Source of the DNA: Acidimicrobiaceae bacterium
GTDB taxonomy: Bacteria; Actinomycetota; Acidimicrobiia; Acidimicrobiales; Aldehydirespiratoraceae
Direction of reading: 5' to 3'
Assembly (NCBI GenBank): GCA_018699415.1
Contig: JABIQM010000274.1
Location: forward strand, 1-51,249
Length of the DNA stretch: 51,249 bases
The notes below the pieces were generated by a model. That model saw only the letters and a program-made list of their open reading frames with translations, searched no databases and had not been told where the DNA came from. Shown piece by piece: positions 42,752 to 51,109 of the stretch. The translations under genes were made by a program, and so were the position numbers. Position 1 is the stretch's first letter; each line of letters begins with the position of its first letter.

Positions 42752-43821
42752 GTCGTCGCGGTCAAAGCCTTGACCTCACCGGGACCTACCACGTGGGCGA
42801 TCTGTGAGACTCGCCGCTTGCCATCGAACCCCCGCTCGACGTGGACGATGATGTCGAGCGCCGCGGCGATCTGGGTTCGAATCGCGTCGAGTGGGAGGCC
42901 GGTGCCACCGAGGAGCGCCAGGGTCTCGAGTCGCCGAAGGACATCAACCGGCCCATTCGCGTGCACAGTCGAGAGACACCCGCGATGGCCGGTGTTGAGC
43001 GCTTGAACGAGATCCAGCGCCTCATCGCCTCGTACCTCTCCAACTACCAAGCGGTCCGGCCTCATCCGTAACGCATTGCGCACAAGCGCTCGGATCGTGA
43101 GCTCGCCCACACCCTCCGCAGATGCCGGCCGCGCTTCGAGTCGCACTACGTGTGGATGCGGAAATTGGAGCTCAGCGGCATCCTCGACGGTGATGATTCG
43201 CTGGTTGGGGTCAATCATGGCGGCGATTGCGTTCAGCAGCGTGGTCTTGCCAGCGCCCGTGCCCCCGCTCACCACCATGTTGGCGCCCTCCGCCACACAA
43301 TCCCGGACCTGACCGCAGATATCGGGACTAGCGAAGGCCTCAAGGGAGTGCGTCGTAAGCACGAACCGTCGAATGGTGACGTACGGCCCGTCGAGGGCGA
43401 TGGGGGGTATGACGACATTCACCCTGCTTCCATCAGGCAACCGGCCATCGACCAGCGGCGACCGGTGATCGACCCGCCGGCCAATGGGAGCCACGATCCG
43501 TTCGATCAGAAGATCGATCTCGTGGCGTTCAAGTTTCAACGAGTGCTGAACGAGCCGGCCATGACGCTCGACCCAGATGGCACCGGGACCATTGATCATG
43601 ATCTCGCTGACTTCATCGTCGGCAAGGATCTCTTCAAGCGGGCCAAGGCCCGCGAGTCGGGCTTCGATCTTTCGCTTCGCATCCACTCGTTGAGCAGACG
43701 TGAGCAATGGCGCAAGACGGGTGACTTCCTGATGAATGTCGACGCCTTCCCCCCCGTCGAGCACAAGCCGGTGAATCTGATCAACGAGCTTGGCAAGGTT
43801 TTCATCACCGAGGGGGCTCAT
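42745..43821 (-). CDS. tadA: TadA/CpaF secretion ATPase
   Basis: A 358-aa type II/IV secretion ATPase that powers pilus assembly. [22 protein letters not shown] is the N-terminal PAS-like start. Walker A is [19 protein letters not shown] (~180-198), the Asp box [13 protein letters not shown] (~209-221), Walker [21 protein letters not shown] (~253-272) and the His box [14 protein letters not shown] (~276-289). All catalytic parts are intact. It lies between tadZ and tadB, each overlapping by 4-7 bp. Confidence 0.94.
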   Translation of the reverse strand: MSPLGDENLAKLVDQIHRLVLDGGEGVDIHQEVTRLAPLLTSAQRVDAKRKIEARLAGLGPLEEILADDEVSEIMINGPGAIWVERHGRLVQHSLKLERHEIDLLIERIVAPIGRRVDHRSPLVDGRLPDGSRVNVVIPPIALDGPYVTIRRFVLTTHSLEAFASPDICGQVRDCVAEGANMVVSGGTGAGKTTLLNAIAAMIDPNQRIITVEDAAELQFPHPHVVRLEARPASAEGVGELTIRALVRNALRMRPDRLVVGEVRGDEALDLVQALNTGHRGCLSTVHANGPVDVLRRLETLALLGGTGLPLDAIRTQIAAALDIIVHVERGFDGKRRVSQIAHVVGPGEVKALTATTW

Positions 43822-44480
43822 AGAACGGAGAGATCGAGTTGACGCAGTGCCCGGGGCCGTCTCGTGGCGAGTAGGCCGGCGTCAACGGCCCGAGCAACAG
43901 ATGGGTCGATTCCGACTCGGCACCACAACGGCACACCGAGAGACGTGACGACATCGCTGGCGGTCAGCGCACGACCCGGCTCATCAACGAGGACGAGGCG
44001 CGTGTCAGGCCCAAGCGAATCGACACGGCGCAGGGCGAGATAGCAGGCTCGGGTGATCAGAACCGAAACACCGAGGCCATCCCACCACCGGACAGGCAGC
44101 ACGCCAGCCTCTGGTCGTTGGGTCCCGGCATCGATGACCACCGAACGCGAGCCGGTACCGAGAATCCCAAGCAGCAGCCGAAGCTGATCATTTGATGCCG
44201 CCGCCTTTCCGCGAGGCAGAAGCCTCAGGTGGCTGGTGACCGGAACTTCCAACCCCGCCAGCGCGTCGACTGGCACGTCATCGCCAGCGGCGAGCCAGTC
44301 GGTGGCGCCCGGTCCTTCCGAGGTCACCCCCAGCACGTCGGGTTGATCGCCATCAAGATCGACCAGCAACGTCTCTCGACCAAAGTCAGCCGATCTCAAC
44401 GCAAGCGCGGCGGCGATAACCGACGTACCCGACCCGCCTTTTGCGGACCAACACACAACACATACAGATGCAACAGACAT
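43818..44480 (-). CDS. TadZ/CpaE/Ssd-like P-loop protein
   Basis: A 220-aa ParA/MinD-superfamily protein that positions the Tad machinery; the mycobacterial relative is Ssd (Rv3660c). The deviant Walker A is VCWSAKGGSGTSVIAAALAL (~9-28), in which the second Lys of the canonical GK[T/S] is absent, as in many CpaE/TadZ proteins. LLVDLDGDQPDVLG (~38-51) is the switch I and A' region. There is no N-terminal receiver-like domain, making it shorter than CpaE. It opens the operon and is divergent from the HAD gene. Confidence 0.83.
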   Translation of the reverse strand: MSVASVCVVCWSAKGGSGTSVIAAALALRSADFGRETLLVDLDGDQPDVLGVTSEGPGATDWLAAGDDVPVDALAGLEVPVTSHLRLLPRGKAAASNDQLRLLLGILGTGSRSVVIDAGTQRPEAGVLPVRWWDGLGVSVLITRACYLALRRVDSLGPDTRLVLVDEPGRALTASDVVTSLGVPLWCRVGIDPSVARAVDAGLLATRRPRALRQLDLSVL

Positions 44481-44576
44481 CGACTCTTCTCCCGGAACAA
44501 ACAGTTCGACGGGGAAGTCGACGGCTCGACCTTACGGTCTACGCGGTACGTTGCCAACCGTGAGATCGCGGCAGCA

Positions 44577-45413
44577 GTGACGTCGATTGATGGAGTCCAA
44601 ACCGAGGCGGCATTCTTCGACCTCGACAAGACGGTCATCGCCAAGGCCGCCATGCTCGCGTTCGGCCCGAAGCTGCAGAAGGAAGGCATGCTCAACCGCT
44701 GGCTCGTCGCCCGCGCGCTGTGGGGTCAGATCGTCTTTCGGTACCTCGGTGCTGACGAAGGCCGTATGGAGAAGATGCGGGAGACCGCGCTGAAAGTTTG
44801 TGTTGGCTGGGAAAAGGAACGCATTGCGTCGCTCATCGACAATGCGCTCAGCGAGGTGATCGATCCCCTCGTATACGCCGAGGCAGTCGAACTGATCGAG
44901 TCACACCAAGAGGCCGGTCGACGCGTCTACCTCGTGTCGGCGTCTCCTGAAGAGATCGTGAAGCCCCTTGCTCGGCACCTTGGTCTCGACCACGCCATCG
45001 CCACTCGGGCTCGTGTCGACAATGCCGGCCGATACACCGGCGAGGTCGAGTTCTACTCGGCCGGCGAACACAAGGTCGAAGCGATTACCGCAGAAGCAGA
45101 AGCACACAACATCGATCTGGATCGCTCGTTCGCCTACTCAGATTCGGTGACCGATCTCCCGATGCTCGAATCGGTCGGGTACCCGGTGGCAGTCAACCCG
45201 GACAAGGCTTTGCTGAAAGAAGCCACCGATCGCGGTTGGGAGATCCGTGTCTTCGATCACCCTCGTCCGTTGAATGAAGAGCGAACGATTTCGGCACCGG
45301 GACCGAAAACGGTTGGGTTGGGAGCCGCAGTCGGAGCTGCAGCTGTCGGTGCGTCGCTGTGGTGGCGAAGCCGGAGGCTCAGACGTCGCGGATTTTTCGC
45401 GAGAGCACGATGA
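44577..45413 (+). CDS. HAD-IB family hydrolase (Rv3661/SerB-like)
   Basis: A ~278-aa HAD phosphatase of subfamily IB. The nucleophile motif is AFFDLDKTVIAKAA (Asp15, Asp17), motif II YLVSASPEEIVKPLA, the Lys region is in GEHKVEAI, and motif IV SFAYSDSVTDLPMLESVG. A C-terminal TM helix (VGLGAAVGAAAVGASLWW) is followed by Arg-rich residues, so it is probably tail-anchored with the catalytic part in the cytosol. Start is uncertain; GTG 44577 fits the domain boundary. Divergence from tadZ matches M. tuberculosis Rv3661. Phosphoserine or lysophospholipid substrates are possible. Confidence 0.87.
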   Translation: MTSIDGVQTEAAFFDLDKTVIAKAAMLAFGPKLQKEGMLNRWLVARALWGQIVFRYLGADEGRMEKMRETALKVCVGWEKERIASLIDNALSEVIDPLVYAEAVELIESHQEAGRRVYLVSASPEEIVKPLARHLGLDHAIATRARVDNAGRYTGEVEFYSAGEHKVEAITAEAEAHNIDLDRSFAYSDSVTDLPMLESVGYPVAVNPDKALLKEATDRGWEIRVFDHPRPLNEERTISAPGPKTVGLGAAVGAAAVGASLWWRSRRLRRRGFFARAR

Positions 45414-45522
45414 GTAACGCGCTCAAGACCGCCAGCAGGAAAACTCGGTTCTTCGACATCCCCAGACGCTAGCCACCTCAGCGAATGGGGCGTCGTCGCT
45501 CCGCGCCGATATCGTCCTCGGC

Positions 45523-45618
45523 GGAGGTGTCCGAGCGCCTGGTGGGCTCCCCCGCCTTCAAAGCGGGTGGGATGGGTGATCCCTGTCCGGCGGGTTCGAT
45601 TCCCGTCCACCTCCGCCA
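45523..45618 (+). tRNA. selC: tRNA-Sec (anticodon TCA), selenocysteine tRNA
   Basis: A 96-nt tRNA with an encoded GCCA end. The anticodon stem CCCGC/GCGGG encloses loop CTTCAAA, the same loop as E. coli tRNA-Sec, giving anticodon TCA, which reads UGA. The D-arm has a 4-nt loop TGGT on a 6-bp stem (one bulged G). The ~22-nt variable arm (stem GGGAT/ATCCC) is longer than in tRNA-Ser. The T-stem is GCGGG/CCCGT with TTCGATT. Seven acceptor pairs are clean; the eighth would be T-C. Length, long D-stem, long variable arm and UCA together point to tRNA-Sec. selA/B/D are not in the window. Confidence 0.9.
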
Positions 45619-45636
45619 TTCTTCTAGCGTGTCGAA

Positions 45637-46572
45637 ATGACACAAGCTCTTCAGCCAGACGTCGCTGCGGTTCTCGAGCACGTCGCCAGTCTCGAACTAC
45701 CGCCGCTGGAAACCCTGTCAGCGGCGGACGCTCGGGCCTTCATAGTTGCAGCGGGGGCGCAACGGCCCCCCGGCCCTGACGTCGGCGAGATCTGTAATGG
45801 CGAGTTACCCGGGGCCAACAGTTCACTCGAGTACCGCCTGTACCGGCCCACTACTCCGGGCCCTCACCCCGTGACCGTCTACTTCCACGGTGGCGGCTTT
45901 GTCATTGGCAGTCACGTCTCCGACGACCCGTTCTGTCGTCAGCTCTGTGTCGAATCCGATTCGATCATCATCTCCGTTGACTACCGCCACGCGCCAGAGC
46001 ACCGGTTCCCGGCTGCCCATGAGGACGGCTACGCGGCATCCCAATGGATCTCCGCAAATCTGGAATCGCTTGGCGGCACGTCAGCGGCCGTCGTGCTCGC
46101 AGGCTGGAGCGCGGGTGCCAACATCGCCGCCGTAGTGGCCCAGCAAGCTCGCGACACAAGCAACTTGGACGTCGCAGGACAGGTACTTATCGCCCCCATG
46201 ACGTCGCCAGGCGAACAACGCGCTTCCCACGCAGAAAATGCCGACGGCTACACGCTCACCGCATCGCTTCTTGAATGGTTCATCGACACCTATGTCGATC
46301 ACGCTGATCGTGACGATCCGCGAGTCGCACCCCTCCGAGCTCCCAATCTGAGCGATCTGGCACCCGCTCTTGTGGTTACGGCGCATTTCGACCCGCTGCG
46401 CGATGAAGGCACCGCATACGCCAGTGCGCTCGCTGCTGCTGGCACGCCGGTCGAGCACTTGGCGTGCGCCGGACACACCCACAGTTCAATTCTCGCCGTT
46501 GGGGTCGTGGAATCAGCCACCTCGGTTCGCACCCACATCGCCGACGCGATTCGCACCTTTCACCAAACCTGA
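45637..46572 (+). CDS. HSL/alpha-beta hydrolase fold-3 esterase
   Basis: A 311-aa esterase of the hormone-sensitive lipase group. The HGGG oxyanion motif is in VYFHGGGFVIGSH (~87-99), followed by SVDYRHAPEHRFPAAHEDG, diagnostic of the group. The nucleophile motif reads GWSAGAN (~155-161) rather than the usual GDSAGG. Catalytic Asp is in AHFDPLRDEG (~249) and His in CAGHTHSSI (~277). No signal peptide. It begins 19 bp after tRNA-Sec on the same strand. Confidence 0.9.
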   Translation: MTQALQPDVAAVLEHVASLELPPLETLSAADARAFIVAAGAQRPPGPDVGEICNGELPGANSSLEYRLYRPTTPGPHPVTVYFHGGGFVIGSHVSDDPFCRQLCVESDSIIISVDYRHAPEHRFPAAHEDGYAASQWISANLESLGGTSAAVVLAGWSAGANIAAVVAQQARDTSNLDVAGQVLIAPMTSPGEQRASHAENADGYTLTASLLEWFIDTYVDHADRDDPRVAPLRAPNLSDLAPALVVTAHFDPLRDEGTAYASALAAAGTPVEHLACAGHTHSSILAVGVVESATSVRTHIADAIRTFHQT

Positions 46573-46638
46573 TCCGATGCCGGTGGCACCATTGCCCAAA
46601 TACCCGCCAGCACAGGCGTCGTCGGGAACAGCGGGGGT

Positions 46639-47577
46639 CTAAACGCTGAGCAGGTAGCGGGCGCCGGTGTCGCTACTGGGGTGACGTAGCTTCGACATGG
46701 CGCGAGCCTCAATCTGGCGAATGCGCTCGCGAGTGAGGTTGAAGTGTTCTCCGACCTCTTCGAGGGTGCGGGGCTCACCACGGTCAAGACCAAAGCGAAG
46801 CTTCAGAATCTCGCGCTCACGTTCATCGAGAGGGCCGAGCAGCCGAGCGATTTCGTCGGGCAACAGTGATGTGGCAGCCACCTCGAAGGGTGAATCAGCG
46901 GAGCGATCCTCGACAACATCGCCGAGTTCGGCGTCGCCATCTTCACGCAGTGGCTCGGAAAGTGAGAGCGGCTCGGCGGCGAACCGAAGGGCTTCGGTCA
47001 CCTTGTCTTCCGGCATCTCTACTTCGATCGCCAGCTCCGAAAGCGTGGCGGCGCGGCCATACTTCAGCTCGAGGCGAGCACGGGCCTTTTGGAGACGAGC
47101 AAGCGTGTCACCGGCATGCACTGGGAGACGGATCGTGCGGCCGGTGTTGGCGATACCGCGGGTGATCGCCTGACGAATCCACCAAGTGGCGTACGTCGAG
47201 AATTTGAAGCCCTTCCGCCAATCGAACTTCTCGACAGCGTGCATCAGACCAAGGTTGCCTTCTTGGATCAGATCGAGCAGAGGTAGACCTGAGGCCTGAT
47301 ACTTCTTGGCGATCGAAACAACAAGACGGAGATTCGACTGCACGAACGTGCGCTCAGCGCCTTCGCCTTTTTGCAACGTGCGACGTAGTTCACGCTTGCG
47401 CGCCGGGGTCAACTCAACATCGACCTTCTCGAATTCTTCGCGCGCTTCCACTCCAGCTTCAATGGCTTGGGCGAGGCGAACCTCGTCCTCCTTGGTCAGT
47501 AGCGGGTACTGGCCGATGTCGGTCAGGTACAGGCGTACGAGATCTTCTTCGTCCCGTTCGACTCGCTCCTTTGCCAC
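46639..47577 (-). CDS. Sigma-70 family RNA polymerase sigma factor (RpoD/SigB type)
   Basis: A ~312-aa group 1/2 sigma factor. Region 1.2 is DLVRLYLTDIGQYPLLTKED. Region 2 includes LRLVVSIAKKYQASGLPLLD, LIQEGNLGLMHAVEKFDWRK and GFKFSTYATWWIRQAITRG, matching primary sigma factors. Region 3 and the region 4 helix-turn-helix (LEEVGEHFNLTRERIRQIEA) are intact. Without the long region 1.1 arm of HrdB/SigA it may be a SigB-like alternative factor. GTG 47577 is chosen for the AGAGGG site 6 bp upstream; GTG 47634, overlapping the previous stop, is possible but lies in a hairpin. Confidence 0.9.
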   Translation of the reverse strand: MAKERVERDEEDLVRLYLTDIGQYPLLTKEDEVRLAQAIEAGVEAREEFEKVDVELTPARKRELRRTLQKGEGAERTFVQSNLRLVVSIAKKYQASGLPLLDLIQEGNLGLMHAVEKFDWRKGFKFSTYATWWIRQAITRGIANTGRTIRLPVHAGDTLARLQKARARLELKYGRAATLSELAIEVEMPEDKVTEALRFAAEPLSLSEPLREDGDAELGDVVEDRSADSPFEVAATSLLPDEIARLLGPLDEREREILKLRFGLDRGEPRTLEEVGEHFNLTRERIRQIEARAMSKLRHPSSDTGARYLLSV

Positions 47578-47630
47578 GGAAGTCCCTCTCGTAGATGGCC
47601 CGTCCTCGGCACGATAGCGAGTGTTGACCG

Positions 47631-47647
47631 TCACACCACCGGTGTGA
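47631..47647. promoter_or_regulatory. 7-bp perfect inverted repeat at the sigma gene junction
   Basis: TCACACC (47631-47637) and GGTGTGA (47641-47647) flank a 3-nt spacer, spanning the stop of the upstream gene and the distal candidate start of the sigma gene. It can form a tight RNA hairpin or serve as a dimeric operator. It bears partial resemblance to a Crp half-site pair (TGTGA/TCACA) but in the inverted order and with wrong spacing. Confidence 0.4.
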
Positions 47648-48101
47648 CCATTCGGAATGTTTCGGCAACTTTTGCGACGGGCTTGAGCACCTTCGTCTCT
47701 GCCGCCACAAGGTCAATCATGAGGAACTCGACCGCTCTCTGCAAGGACCCATCTGCGTGAGAGACACAGTCGTTCAGGACTTCATTGCATTCCCTGGTCA
47801 ACTGACCGATCAACGCGGTCGCAACGCCGACTGGATCTGAGGTATCGGTGAGTTCACCGAGGGCATCAACCAGAGCCGATCCGGCAGGGGCAACGGCGCA
47901 CTCGTTGGCAAGAAGAACCGCGTCCGGCATGAGTTCCGCGAACACCGCAACGTGCGATCCGAGATGACGGCTCAGCGCGGCCAGCCACACTGCATCAGCC
48001 GGGTCATCGACGCGCTCAACCCATCCTCCCAAGAGTTCGAACAGCCGGCCGATCACCCATTGCAGCGAGCCACACACTCGCGCATTGTCCGCCGCGTTCA
48101 T
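47631..48101 (-). CDS. Helical protein of unknown function
   Basis: A 156-aa protein predicted almost wholly alpha-helical and without signal or TM segments. RHLGSHVAVFAELMPDAVLL (~45-64) resembles a His/Glu-bearing helix in ferritin-like actinobacterial hypotheticals, but a full set of metal ligands is not visible, so that link is weak. It overlaps nadE upstream by 4 bp and the distal start of the sigma gene downstream. I cannot name a function. Tight coupling to nadE suggests shared expression. Confidence 0.65.
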   Translation of the reverse strand: MNAADNARVCGSLQWVIGRLFELLGGWVERVDDPADAVWLAALSRHLGSHVAVFAELMPDAVLLANECAVAPAGSALVDALGELTDTSDPVGVATALIGQLTRECNEVLNDCVSHADGSLQRAVEFLMIDLVAAETKVLKPVAKVAETFRMVTPVV

Positions 48102-49876
48102 CCCCGGTACCGGTTGACGATCGGCATCCGACGGTCACGACCGAAGGCCTTCTTCGTAATCCGCGTGCCAACCGGAGTCTGGCGACGCTTGTACTCGGCA
48201 ATATCGACGAGATGACAGACCCGCTGGATCATCTCCGGATCAGAACCCTCGATGCCAAGGAGGCCGATCTCAGCGGCGGTGTGGTCGTCTTCGACATAGG
48301 CCCGCAGGATCGGATCGAGCACCTCATAGGGAGGCAGCGATTGATCGTCGCGTTGCCCCGGCTTGAGTTCGGCAGACGGCGCTTTGTTGAGGGAACCCTC
48401 CGGAATCCATGGTTTGCCGGCCTGAGCGTTGCGCCAATGGCCGAGCTCGTAGACCCGCAGCTTCCAGACATCCTTGATTGCCGAGAATGCCCCGGCTGTG
48501 TCGCCATAGAGCGTCGAGTAGCCGACGGCAGACTCGCTCTTGTTGCCCGGGGTCAGCACGAGCCAGCGATGCTCGTTGGCGAGCGCCATCAAGATGACGC
48601 CGCGCAACCGGCTCTGCAGATTCTGGTCGGTGAGATCACCAACCTCGATCTTGCCATCGGCCACATGCGGCACGAGCATCTCAGCGAACGCTGCATGGGC
48701 AGGCTCGATCGGAACGATGCGAGTGTCGATGTCCATGTTGGTGCCGAGTTGCTCGGCATCGCTGATCGAGTGATCGCTCGAGTAGCGCGAAGGCATGAGG
48801 ATGCCATGCACATTTTCGGCGCCGAGCGCGTCGACTGCGATGGCGGTGACCAGTGAGGAATCAATGCCACCGGAGACGCCGAGGCAAACCTGAGAGAATC
48901 CGCTCTTACGGACGTAGTCGCGCACACCGAGCACGAGGGTCTCCCATTCCTCGGCAAGCGGACCAAGGGGCACGGCCATCGGCCCTGGCACAAAGGTGCG
49001 GGGCGCAGCATGGGCCGGAGTCACAAACGTAACCGGATAGCGATCGAGCGTTTCAGGCGCTGCGGGAAGCTCAACGTCGAACACATCGAGCGACTCGATG
49101 AACGACTCGCACCGAGCGGTGACCGTCGGGCCATCCGCGGTCGGGCTCACGACGAAGGACCCACCATCGAAAACGAGCTCATCTTGGCCGCCTACGAGAT
49201 TGGCGTAAATGACGGGGACCGACGACTCCTTGACCCGTTCTTTGATCACATCTTCACGAACCTGCTGCTTGCCGCCCCGGAAGGGTGAGCCGTTGATGTT
49301 GATGACGACTCGCGCACCGCCGCGCGCCAGCTGAGTAACGGGACCGTCGGGGATCCATGAGTCTTCGCAGAGCGTCACGCCAATGGAGACACCACCGACC
49401 TCGTAGAGGGCCAACGACTGATCACCAGGACGGAAGTGACGCAGCTCGTCGAAGACGTCGTAATTCGGCAGATGGCGTTTGTGATACGTCCCGAAGATCT
49501 TGCCTTCAGCACAAACCGCCACCGCGTTCCACACACCGTTGAAGTAGTCGATGCCACCGACGTCCTGCACGAGGCGATCAGCCGCGCCACCGAAGTCATC
49601 GCCGTCGGCAAAGCCAACGATCGCAACCGTGCGACCCGTGCCGGCGGCAAACGTCTCGAGCGCAGCGCGGTTGTCCGCAATGAATCCGGGCTTGAGGACA
49701 AGATCTTCCGGCGGGTAGCCGGTAAGCGTCATCTCGGGGAGGATCACCACATCAGCACCGAGCTCGGAGGCTTCGTTCACAACGGCAGAGGCTCGGGCAA
49801 GATTGCCGTCGAGATCGCCCACCACGGCATTGAACTGCGAGATAGCAATTCGCAGGGTCTCGGCAGTTTCGGTCAC
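48098..49876 (-). CDS. nadE: Glutamine-dependent NAD+ synthetase
   Basis: A 592-aa two-domain enzyme that makes NAD+ from nicotinate adenine dinucleotide with glutamine-derived ammonia. The N-terminal nitrilase domain (~6-280) has Glu in VVILPEMTLTGYPPEDL, Lys in GKIFGTYHKRHLPNYDVF and the nucleophile Cys in GVTLCEDSWIP. The C-terminal synthetase domain has the PP-loop VCLGVSGGIDSSL (~318-330), LTPGNKSESAVGYSTLYGD and the NAD-site tail KRRQTPVGTRITKKAFGRD. GTG 49876 begins at the first strand of the nitrilase fold; longer upstream readings run into the neighbouring gene's antisense frame and are rejected. Confidence 0.95.
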   Translation of the reverse strand: MTETAETLRIAISQFNAVVGDLDGNLARASAVVNEASELGADVVILPEMTLTGYPPEDLVLKPGFIADNRAALETFAAGTGRTVAIVGFADGDDFGGAADRLVQDVGGIDYFNGVWNAVAVCAEGKIFGTYHKRHLPNYDVFDELRHFRPGDQSLALYEVGGVSIGVTLCEDSWIPDGPVTQLARGGARVVININGSPFRGGKQQVREDVIKERVKESSVPVIYANLVGGQDELVFDGGSFVVSPTADGPTVTARCESFIESLDVFDVELPAAPETLDRYPVTFVTPAHAAPRTFVPGPMAVPLGPLAEEWETLVLGVRDYVRKSGFSQVCLGVSGGIDSSLVTAIAVDALGAENVHGILMPSRYSSDHSISDAEQLGTNMDIDTRIVPIEPAHAAFAEMLVPHVADGKIEVGDLTDQNLQSRLRGVILMALANEHRWLVLTPGNKSESAVGYSTLYGDTAGAFSAIKDVWKLRVYELGHWRNAQAGKPWIPEGSLNKAPSAELKPGQRDDQSLPPYEVLDPILRAYVEDDHTAAEIGLLGIEGSDPEMIQRVCHLVDIAEYKRRQTPVGTRITKKAFGRDRRMPIVNRYRG

Positions 49877-49892
49877 GCGACCATCGTACGCG

Positions 49893-50951
49893 TCAGGAGC
49901 CGCACCCGACTGAGAGCACCTCCCAAGTGCCCAGGTCATCATTGATGTACTCGTAAATCGTGGTCCACGAACCTTCGTAGTACCGACCGTTGACCGCGAT
50001 CTCCATGCGGCCATCCCCGTTGAGGTCGGCAACGGCAGCGATGCGATAGGTGTCGAGTGCAACAATCCACGACTCATCGGGTGGTTCCTCCACGACAGAT
50101 GAGCCGAGGATCGCCGACTGCACTTCTCCCTCGACCAGTTTGCGCATGAAGGCGATCGAGTAATCACCTGGGTTGGCCGGATTGAGCGACCCGCTGGTAT
50201 TGCGCTCCGCAACCACGATGATCTCATCCACACCATCACCTTCGAGATCGGCGCGGATCACCTGCACCAACGGAGGATCGGGGTCGATCACCCCACGAAA
50301 ACCCAGCAATTCCGATGCCGCCGCCTTGTAGGTGGCGTTGTCGTTGGGCAAAACCTCGACTGTGTGCGGGATCAGGTCCCAGTCCGCCGACACAGCGATC
50401 GGAAAGTCGTCGGGCCACTCGGTGCCGAAATCCAGATCGATGCCGCTATTGCCAATGCCTGGACCATCACACCAGACACCAACTTCACCGCCGACGACCT
50501 GCGTCAACGGCTCGCCGACATGGACCAGCGTAAACACGTCACCCTCGGACAAAGGCACGGGCCCATCATCGGTCGTCATCCATTCCCCCGCCGAAGACCA
50601 GCCCGCCACACCGATGATGGTAGTGATTACCCCAGTTGCGGGCGGAGGGGGCACCGTAGTAGTCGTCGTTGCCTCGACCACAGTCGTCGTTGCCTCCGCC
50701 ACAGTCGTCGATGTCTCCGCCACAGTCGTCGATGTCTCCGCCACAGTCGTGGATGTCTCGACGGCGGTATCTGCAGTCGCGTCCCCCTGACCCTGGGTCG
50801 AATCAACATCCTCTGACCCGGAATCGCCGCTGCACTGGACCAGCAAAACCGCACTCAACAGGGCGATCAAGACGGCAACGAGCCCCACCAACGCGATCTC
50901 GAGGTTGGATCTTCCCGGTGGGTTCGATTCCCTGGCTTCGTTCTCTGACAT
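49893..50951 (-). CDS. Membrane-anchored protein with Thr-rich stalk and FG-GAP-like motifs
   Basis: A 352-aa envelope protein. A cytosolic 17-residue tip precedes one TM helix (LEIALVGLVAVLIALLSAVLL, in part ~17-36), then Cys-Ser-Gly. The -1 residue before this Cys is Gln, so lipoprotein processing is doubtful and a TM anchor is more likely. Residues ~60-100 are VAETSTT-type repeats, a probably extended stalk. The extracellular domain includes two Asp-rich loops, RADLEGDGVDEIIVVAE and VADLNGDGRMEIAVNG, of the FG-GAP/VCBS calcium type. It is 16 bp upstream of nadE's start on the same strand, but functional linkage is unclear. Confidence 0.78.
   Translation of the reverse strand: MSENEARESNPPGRSNLEIALVGLVAVLIALLSAVLLVQCSGDSGSEDVDSTQGQGDATADTAVETSTTVAETSTTVAETSTTVAEATTTVVEATTTTTVPPPPATGVITTIIGVAGWSSAGEWMTTDDGPVPLSEGDVFTLVHVGEPLTQVVGGEVGVWCDGPGIGNSGIDLDFGTEWPDDFPIAVSADWDLIPHTVEVLPNDNATYKAAASELLGFRGVIDPDPPLVQVIRADLEGDGVDEIIVVAERNTSGSLNPANPGDYSIAFMRKLVEGEVQSAILGSSVVEEPPDESWIVALDTYRIAAVADLNGDGRMEIAVNGRYYEGSWTTIYEYINDDLGTWEVLSVGCGS
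50689..50757. repeat. 21-bp tandem repeats encoding the Thr-rich stalk
   Basis: Three near-identical 21-bp units (about 50689-50709, 50710-50730, 50731-50751) encode VAETSTT heptads, flanked by more degenerate copies to about 50660. All are in frame, so copy number could vary without a frameshift. Confidence 0.8.
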
Positions 50952-51034
50952 GGTTTCCCCAATCCCTCAGCAAATCTGCCCTATGACATCCTGATCAGCT
51001 ACCCGCAGACAAGACCGCTGCACGCAACCTAGAC

Positions 51035-51052
51035 GACGAGAGGAAACTCGTC
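51035..51052 (-). terminator. Possible hairpin downstream of the glutamine synthetase gene
   Basis: GACGAG (51035-51040) and CTCGTC (51047-51052) form a 6-bp stem with a 6-nt loop AGGAAA, about 60 bp past the glutamine synthetase stop. No T-run is obvious on the minus strand, so intrinsic termination is uncertain. Confidence 0.35.
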
Positions 51053-51109
51053 TGCAAACCACGCTGCATCGCGAGCAGCACCTGCCTACAGACGAGGCGG
51101 CCACCAGCG

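Noticed and set aside
49877-50239. N-terminal extension of nadE by about 120 codons
   Set aside because: It runs through the 3' part of the neighbouring FG-GAP-like gene in another frame, and the nitrilase domain begins exactly at GTG 49876.
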